From Hippea alviniae EP5-r (GTDB lineage Bacteria; Campylobacterota_A; Desulfurellia; Desulfurellales; Hippeaceae), in the NCBI RefSeq assembly GCF_000420385.1, contig NZ_ATUV01000001.1:496001-560000 (forward strand): 64,000 nucleotides of DNA, written 5' to 3'. The position numbers were made by a program, and so were the translations under genes. The notes beneath the pieces are model-generated. The model was not told the DNA's origin. It searched no databases and saw nothing but the letters and a program-made list of their open reading frames with translations. How positions within the stretch are numbered: the stretch's first letter is position 1; each line of letters starts with the position of its first letter. Below are positions 57,670-64,000 of the stretch, one piece after another.

Positions 57670-58388
57670 TAGATAAAGAAGAGATAATAAAAGCCTATTA
57701 TCCCATAGTAAAAAGGATGGTGAAGAAGTTAGTCGTAAGAATGCCCGAAGGATACGATGAAGAGGACTTTATTCAAATAGGTATGATGGGCCTTCTTAAA
57801 GCTATTGAGAATTGGGACGAGAGCAAAAGTCTATCTGAATTTAAATCCTATGCAAACACAAAGATAAGGGGATATATCTTAGACAAACTCAGAAGCGTTG
57901 ATACGGTATCTCGATACTCTCGCGATAAGTTAAAAAAGATTCACTCTGCCTATAAGGAGCTTATGGATGAAGGAAAATTTAACCCAACAGACGAAGAAGT
58001 AGCTCAAAGAGCCGGAATGGATATAAACGAATTCAACGAACTTATTTATAAGCAGTCAAATGCCACGATGTTGAGTATTGATGAGACTGTTAAAGATACC
58101 GACGCCGTGCTTATCGAATCGATAGATAGCCATGCAAAAAGCCCGCTTGATTTACTTGAAGGTGAAGAGATGGAAGAGCTGCTTAAAGAAGGCTTGAAAC
58201 ATTTAAGTGAGATTGAGCTTACAGTGTTGAGTTTGTATTACTATGAAGATTTAAATATGAAGGAGATAGCTTCAATAATAGGTAAGACAGAGTCAAGGGT
58301 TTCTCAAATAAAAACAAAAGCACTTTTAAAACTGAGAGCATTTGTTCAAGGGAGGATAGAAAGTGAATCTGGTAAAAGAAGCGCTTGA
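57666..58388 (+). CDS. fliA: Flagellar sigma factor (sigma-28, FliA)
   Basis: Directs RNA polymerase to late flagellar genes. 240 residues with region 2 (DFIQIGMMGLLKAIENWDES, SYANTKIRGYILDKLRS), region 3 and region 4 (MKEIASIIGKTESRVSQIKTKALLKL). Start at 57666. No FlgM or other flagellar gene is adjacent here. Confidence 0.93.
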   Translation: MIDKEEIIKAYYPIVKRMVKKLVVRMPEGYDEEDFIQIGMMGLLKAIENWDESKSLSEFKSYANTKIRGYILDKLRSVDTVSRYSRDKLKKIHSAYKELMDEGKFNPTDEEVAQRAGMDINEFNELIYKQSNATMLSIDETVKDTDAVLIESIDSHAKSPLDLLEGEEMEELLKEGLKHLSEIELTVLSLYYYEDLNMKEIASIIGKTESRVSQIKTKALLKLRAFVQGRIESESGKRSA

Positions 58389-58887
58389 GATAGTATCGAA
58401 ACTTTTGATAGCTGATGCCATAACGGCGCCAAAGAGTGTTGGAAGAGACGATGTCGTCGTTGATTTGATAACAGATGAGAGTATCAAAGAGAAGATTTTT
58501 GAGAAGATGGCAGAGATTACCCAAAGAAGTGGTTTTACATTTTACAAAAGAGACGCTATAAATTGCGAAAACATAGATTACATTATTTTGATTGGCTTTA
58601 AGCTGTTTTGTCATAACTTCAACTGCGGTTTCTGTGGTTTTAAGAGTTGTGATGAGTGTAAAGAAAAAGGCGGCGTGTGTGCTGTTTCTGCAACAGATTG
58701 TGGTATAGCTATAGGAAGCGTGGTCAAACTTGCATCAATCTTTGGTATAGATAACCGTATAATGATTTCTATTGGACAAGCAGCAAAAGAGATAGGTTAT
58801 TTTAAAGAAGAGATTGGTGGTGCCTACGGCATTCCGCTTTCAGCAACCACCAAAAATCCGTTTTTTGATAGAAAGATAAAGGTTTAA
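58363..58887 (+). CDS. DUF2148 ferredoxin-domain protein
   Basis: 174 residues with a cysteine cluster (FNCGFCGFKSCDECKEKGGVC) that may hold an iron-sulfur cluster; members are annotated as ferredoxin-domain proteins of unknown role in anaerobes. Starts with a GTG at 58363 overlapping fliA by 26 bases with GGGAGG just upstream. Its TAA shares TTAA with the rpmB stop. Confidence 0.8.
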   Translation: MNLVKEALEIVSKLLIADAITAPKSVGRDDVVVDLITDESIKEKIFEKMAEITQRSGFTFYKRDAINCENIDYIILIGFKLFCHNFNCGFCGFKSCDECKEKGGVCAVSATDCGIAIGSVVKLASIFGIDNRIMISIGQAAKEIGYFKEEIGGAYGIPLSATTKNPFFDRKIKV

Positions 58888-59078
58888 TGGACAGCTTTCT
58901 GCACTTTGCCAGCCTTTAGGCACTGGGTGCAGACATTCATTCTCTTTACTTTTCCGTCAACTACCACCCTAACCTTCTGTATGTTTGGATACCATTTTCT
59001 CTTGGTTCTAATGTGCGAGTGGCTGACTTTATACCATACTTGGGACTTCTTGCCGCAGATTTCACATCTTCTTGCCAT
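58884..59078 (-). CDS. rpmB: 50S ribosomal protein L28
   Basis: 64 residues from the ATG at 59078 (GGGGG upstream). MARRCEICGK, HSHIRTKRKWYPN and MNVCTQCLKAG are typical, with the zinc-type CEIC and CTQC pairs. An earlier in-frame start at 59117 is not supported. Confidence 0.95.
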   Translation of the reverse strand: MARRCEICGKKSQVWYKVSHSHIRTKRKWYPNIQKVRVVVDGKVKRMNVCTQCLKAGKVQKAVH

Positions 59079-59143
59079 TTTCTCATTCCCCCTTACTTCT
59101 CTTTTCTTTAACCGCAAACTTATATCAAAAATGATGCTTCAAC

Positions 59144-59344
59144 TCAAGAGTTATCCGCCGTATTTACACCCAGCAGATCGTAAAAAATGCATTTTCTTGC
59201 TATGCCTGTAATGAGAAAAACACATCCGGCACTCTTTATTGCCCAGTTTTTTGTCAAACACCCAACAAGCGTTAAAGCAGCACCGCCCAAAAGCCTTAGC
59301 TCTCTGTCTTTGCCACCAATGTTTGGTTTTGTAGAAATTCGCAT
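59144..59344 (-). CDS. DUF2892 small membrane protein (YgaP-like)
   Basis: 66 residues with two hydrophobic stretches, starting RIST..NIGGKDRELRLLGG and containing LTLVGCLTKNWAIKSAGCVF. Similar to the membrane part of YgaP. Two cysteines in the membrane stretch and one after it. Function unknown. Confidence 0.7.
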   Translation of the reverse strand: MRISTKPNIGGKDRELRLLGGAALTLVGCLTKNWAIKSAGCVFLITGIARKCIFYDLLGVNTADNS

Positions 59345-59355
59345 CCTTTTCCTCC

Positions 59356-59910
59356 TTATAAAAGACTATTTCTTTCTCTATACTGATTTACATATGATAT
59401 TAGAGAAATGATTGATAAAACTATGGCTGAATACACGGTTATGTTGAAGACCGTCTTGTTTGAATAAATTTCGAAGACTTTTAAAAATATCAAAAATACT
59501 ACTAAAACCTGAAAAAATGTTGCTGTTTTACCGCTAAGTGAAGCTTTTATCCTTATTTGGTCTATCTGCTTTGCTGATAAAACTTCAACAACACTGCCGG
59601 ATATGAGTATTAAATCCTTAAGCAGAACAACTCCCAAAAGTAGTTGCGGAATAAAGCCCTTTACCGTAAGAACGATAAAGGTGTAATTTAAAAGAAGTTT
59701 GTCCGCTAATGGGTCTAATATTGCACCGAGTTTTGTTGTTTTATTGAAGTTTCTTGCTATGAAACCATCAAGCATATCACTTAAGACTGCAACGATAAAA
59801 AGCACAGTTGCTATTTTAAATTTCTCGTCTATTAGAGATAAGACTACAGGCAAAACAAGAAAGATTCTAAATATGGTTATTATGTTTGGTAAAGTTAGTA
59901 CACTATTCAT
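59356..59910 (-). CDS. pgsA: CDP-diacylglycerol-glycerol-3-phosphate 3-phosphatidyltransferase
   Basis: Makes phosphatidylglycerophosphate. The CDP-alcohol transferase motif is complete: DMLDGFIAR, eight residues, G, three residues, D, three residues, D (AILDPLAD). 184 aa with about five membrane segments. Starts 3 bases after the lepB stop region. Confidence 0.93.
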   Translation of the reverse strand: MNSVLTLPNIITIFRIFLVLPVVLSLIDEKFKIATVLFIVAVLSDMLDGFIARNFNKTTKLGAILDPLADKLLLNYTFIVLTVKGFIPQLLLGVVLLKDLILISGSVVEVLSAKQIDQIRIKASLSGKTATFFQVLVVFLIFLKVFEIYSNKTVFNITVYSAIVLSIISLISYVNQYRERNSLL

Positions 59911-59913
59911 CTG

Positions 59914-60585
59914 TTAATCTAATAATTTGAAAAATCTGTTAAATCTTATGTCGAAAGGACTCCATGTCCAAGAACCGTAAATAATAAAAGCCTTACCGAC
60001 AATGTTTTTCTCTGGAACAAAACCCCAATATCTTGAGTCGTAGGAGTTGTCTCTGTTGTCTCCCATCATAAAATACTCATGTGGCGGAACTTTTATAGGT
60101 CCCCAGTTGTCTCGTGAACCCCATCCAGTTGGTAAATTAAAAGGGCTTGATGCGGGTATATTTCTTGGATATATTGTCGGGTCATTATGAATAACATATG
60201 GTTCTTTTACTTTTTTACCATTTCTGTACAATGTTTTGTTTCTCATCATTAGAACATCGCCGGGGACACCAACACATCTTTTGATAAAGTAGATTGATGG
60301 GTCTTTGGGAAATCTGAATATTACTATATCGCCATCTTTTGGATGTGATATAGGTATTATAATTTTACCGCCGTCCGGAATTATTTCACTTTTTCCTATA
60401 TACATGCTTGGAATTCTTATGCCATATATAAATCTATTTGCAAGCACATGGTCTCCAACGAGCAGTGTAGGAACCATTGAAGTTGATGGAATTACAAATG
60501 CTTCAACAAAGAATGCCTTTATAAAAAGTGCTATTAAGAGTGCTATAAAAATTGATTTAATCCAATCAACGGCCTTGTCTTTCAT
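59914..60585 (-). CDS. lepB: Signal peptidase I
   Basis: Membrane-bound Ser/Lys protease removing signal peptides. Catalytic Ser36 in PSTSMVPT and Lys102 in YFIKRCVGVPGD; GDNRDNSYDSRYWGFVP near the end. 223 aa, one N-terminal membrane segment (about 10-28). Confidence 0.96.
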   Translation of the reverse strand: MKDKAVDWIKSIFIALLIALFIKAFFVEAFVIPSTSMVPTLLVGDHVLANRFIYGIRIPSMYIGKSEIIPDGGKIIIPISHPKDGDIVIFRFPKDPSIYFIKRCVGVPGDVLMMRNKTLYRNGKKVKEPYVIHNDPTIYPRNIPASSPFNLPTGWGSRDNWGPIKVPPHEYFMMGDNRDNSYDSRYWGFVPEKNIVGKAFIIYGSWTWSPFDIRFNRFFKLLD

Positions 60586-60588
60586 TCT

Positions 60589-62385
60589 CTAATCTCCCTT
60601 TATCTCAACAAGTTTAATAAACGCTTCTTTTGATATGCTTACGTTTCCAAGTTGTTTCATCTTCTTTTTGCCCTCTTTCTGTTTCTCAAGTAATTTTTTC
60701 TTTCTTGTTATATCACCACCGTAGCATTTTGCAAGAACATCTTTTCTTAATGCACTTATCTGCTCTTTCGCTATGATTTTACCGCCCACCTTTGCCTGTA
60801 ATCTTATCTCAAATAGCTGTTTCGGTATGTATTGACGCAGATTTTTTAAAACCTCCCTTGCTATTCTGTAGGCTTTTTCTTTCGGCACGATTAATGAGAA
60901 TGAATCTATCTCTTTTGAGTTTACAAGAATCGTTAACTTGGTTAAATCACTCTTTTCAAAGCCCAAAAAGTCATAATCAAAAGATGCATACCCTTTAGAA
61001 TAGGATTTTAGTTTATCATAGAAATCCACTAAGATTTCTGCAAGCGGCACTTTGTATTTTATCAATACCCTATCTGCTGCTATGTATAGTATCTCTTTTT
61101 GTTGTCCTCTTTTGTCTTGAAGTAATTTTAATAGGTTGCCAACGAACTCTGCGGGTGTGATAATCTCTGTTTCAACAAATGGCTCATAGATCGCCCTTAT
61201 CTTCTGCGGTGGTGGTAAATCGGAAGGGTTTGAAATCTCTATTATCTCTTTGTTTGTAAGCTCAACTTTATAGAGAACGCTCGGCGTTGTCATTACTATG
61301 TCAAGTCCAAATTCGCTTTCGAGTCTCTCCTTTGTTATGTTCATACTCAAAACGCCCAAAAAACCACATCTAAAACCGAAACCCAAAGATTCTGACTTCT
61401 CTTTTTCAACCGTCAAAGATGCATCGTTTAATTGAAGCTTCTCTAAGGCTTCTTTTAAATCATTGTAATCTTCTGGATCTGTCGGATAGACGCCTGCAAA
61501 CACAAACGGCTTGGGCTTTTTGAACCCTTCAAATGGCTTATCGGTTGGGTTTTTAGCCAGTGTTATCGTATCGCCAACCGTTGCATCTTGAATATTTTTT
61601 ATATTTGCTATGACATATCCGACTTCGCCTACTCCAAGCGTGTCGGTTTTTTTGTTTTTGGGCGTAAAATAGCCCATCTCTTCAACTTCATACTCCTTTT
61701 TCGTCGAATACATCATAATTTTGTCGCCAACTGACACCTTACCGTCAAACACCCTTACGATAAATATAACACCGCGATAGTTATCATACCACGAATCTAT
61801 TACCAAAGCCCTTAGGCTTTCATCTTCTTCTCCCTTTGGCGGTGGTATCTTTTCTATTATCGCTTCAAGCACTTTATCGACATTTGTTCCATTTTTGGCT
61901 GATATCTCTATGGCATCTGTTGCATCTATGCCAAGAGCATCTTCTATCTCCTGCTTTGTTTTTTCAACATCTGCACTGGGCAAGTCTATTTTATTTATCA
62001 CTGGAATTATCTCTAAATCGTTATCTATGGCTAAGTATGCGTTTGCTATTGTTTGTGCTTCAACACCTTGAGTTGCATCGACAACCAGCAGGCATCCTTC
62101 GCAGGCTTTTAAGCTCTTTGAAACTTCATATCCAAAATCGACATGTCCGGGTGTGTCTATCATGTTCAAAATATACTCATCACCCTTATATTTGTATGTC
62201 AGTCTTACGGTTTGAGCTTTTACTGTTATACCATGCTTTCTTTCAACTTCTAATGTATCTAAGATTTGTTCTTTCATCTCCCTTTTGCTTAAGGCACCTG
62301 TTAGCTCTATCAATCTATCCGCAAGAGTGCTCTTGCCGTGGTCTATGTGAGCTATTATCGAAAAATTCCTTATATTCTTACTCAT
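60589..62385 (-). CDS. lepA: Elongation factor 4 (LepA)
   Basis: Translational GTPase. AHIDHGKSTLADRL (G1), DTPGHVDF (G3) and NKIDLP (G4) are intact, with the LepA-specific C-terminal domain. 598 aa is normal. Ends 3 bases before lepB starts. Confidence 0.97.
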   Translation of the reverse strand: MSKNIRNFSIIAHIDHGKSTLADRLIELTGALSKREMKEQILDTLEVERKHGITVKAQTVRLTYKYKGDEYILNMIDTPGHVDFGYEVSKSLKACEGCLLVVDATQGVEAQTIANAYLAIDNDLEIIPVINKIDLPSADVEKTKQEIEDALGIDATDAIEISAKNGTNVDKVLEAIIEKIPPPKGEEDESLRALVIDSWYDNYRGVIFIVRVFDGKVSVGDKIMMYSTKKEYEVEEMGYFTPKNKKTDTLGVGEVGYVIANIKNIQDATVGDTITLAKNPTDKPFEGFKKPKPFVFAGVYPTDPEDYNDLKEALEKLQLNDASLTVEKEKSESLGFGFRCGFLGVLSMNITKERLESEFGLDIVMTTPSVLYKVELTNKEIIEISNPSDLPPPQKIRAIYEPFVETEIITPAEFVGNLLKLLQDKRGQQKEILYIAADRVLIKYKVPLAEILVDFYDKLKSYSKGYASFDYDFLGFEKSDLTKLTILVNSKEIDSFSLIVPKEKAYRIAREVLKNLRQYIPKQLFEIRLQAKVGGKIIAKEQISALRKDVLAKCYGGDITRKKKLLEKQKEGKKKMKQLGNVSISKEAFIKLVEIKGD

Positions 62386-62763
62386 GACTTTTTAGTAATT
62401 CCCTTTCTAAGGTGTAGGTTTTGTATCTTAGCTGCTTAAATTTAGCGGATACTTTTATGTCAAACAGCTTAAAAATCTCTTCAAGCACCCTTTCTGACTC
62501 TTCTGCCCTTTTTAGGTTTGCGGATATTATCTCGTTGATGTTTTCTCTCTTTTTCTCTATATCACTTGAAAGTGTTGTTCCAGTGTCGTTTGGCGTGTCT
62601 CTAAAATCCAAAAAGTCATACTCTTTTTGCAGGTTTCCAACTTCAGAGCGCATGTTTTTAATCTCTTCGGTTAATCTCTTGTTGTCAAGAACGAAACGGG
62701 CTATATCTTCAACAACACGCAAGCCTTCTCTTAATCTGTTGAAGTTGGCATCAATTAGACGCT

Positions 62764-62788
<25 letters not shown>
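62378..62788 (-). CDS. ThiD2-type HMP-phosphate kinase domain protein
   Basis: 136 residues. IKRLIDANFNRLREGLRVVEDIARFVLD and the later SANLKRAEESERVLEE are the signature of the domain often fused in front of ThiE (ThiD2-like, PF17792-type). Here it is stand-alone. Known examples phosphorylate the HMP phosphate for thiamin. No thi gene is adjacent; function is by family only. Overlaps the PLD gene by 25 bases. Confidence 0.75.

Positions 62789-64000
<1,212 letters not shown>

Noticed and set aside
61836-62387. 183-codon plus-strand frame opposite lepA
   Set aside because: Leucine-rich antisense shadow of the lepA frame; no ribosome site and no homology.

Overview
The window is 64 kb of AT-rich, very gene-dense bacterial chromosome. 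The gene set points to an anaerobic, diderm, motile bacterium with lipopolysaccharide: kdsA, kdsC, kdsD, lptC, an LptF/G permease and lpxH for the outer membrane, tonB, fliA and a FlgR-like regulator for motility, and anaerobic cobalamin synthesis with an exported CbiK. Together with the codon usage and many 4-20 base gene overlaps this resembles Hippea/Desulfurella-type sulfur reducers (Desulfurellales, Campylobacterota). That assignment is inference from gene content and not from a marker-gene comparison.

Layout. (1) 1-5754, minus strand: a cobalamin operon read from 5754 downwards: cobyrinate diamide synthase, exported CbiK-type cobaltochelatase, BtuC/BtuD/BtuF-like ABC transporter, SUMT (cobA), and precorrin-2 C20-methyltransferase running off the left edge. 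It is preceded by a clear cobalamin riboswitch (5825-5973) with a downstream hairpin and a 14-codon leader frame. Divergently lies a SirC/CysG-N precorrin-2 dehydrogenase. (2) 7294-7569: tRNA-Leu(TAA), tRNA-Cys(GCA), tRNA-Gly(GCC), all on the minus strand. (3) 7721-20582, plus strand: purH, glmU, a ClC channel, glmS, a second ClC channel, UvrD/PcrA helicase, a SecB-like chaperone, tsaB, a DUF1015 protein, queD. (4) 20579-38089, minus strand: a 22-gene uninterrupted run from radA to tonB with lipopolysaccharide (kdsA, LptF/G, kdsD, kdsC, lptC), purine (purM, purN), pyrimidine (pyrC), fatty acid (accD), aromatic (aroA) and translation (gatB) genes. (5) 38156-40396: a small accessory patch with an archaeal-type ATPase, a BrnA-type antitoxin without toxin, and a secreted protein whose Ser/Gly tail is frameshifted. 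(6) 40546-48783: slyD, then (minus) a Dsb-like protein, a large AsmA-like protein, metH without its reactivation domain, a sigma-54 response regulator without DNA-binding domain, and an SMR transporter. (7) 48913-58887, plus strand: CpoB/YbgF-like lipoprotein, LysM protein, cysS, a sigma-70 factor, a DnaJ-TPR protein, DUF2062, rhomboid protease, lpxH, ligA, a small acidic membrane protein, fliA, a DUF2148 protein. (8) 58884-64000, minus strand: guaB (cut by the edge), PLD-family exported nuclease, ThiD2-like protein, lepA, lepB, pgsA, DUF2892 protein, rpmB.

How it fits together: vitamin B12 is a thread (riboswitch-controlled synthesis and uptake at the left end, B12-dependent MetH at 42461). 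Most other genes are housekeeping, packed in long directons with translational coupling. The least explained material is the 38.1-40.4 kb patch, the B12 leader, and several proteins that lack an expected domain. No CRISPR array, insertion sequence, prophage or rRNA gene was seen.
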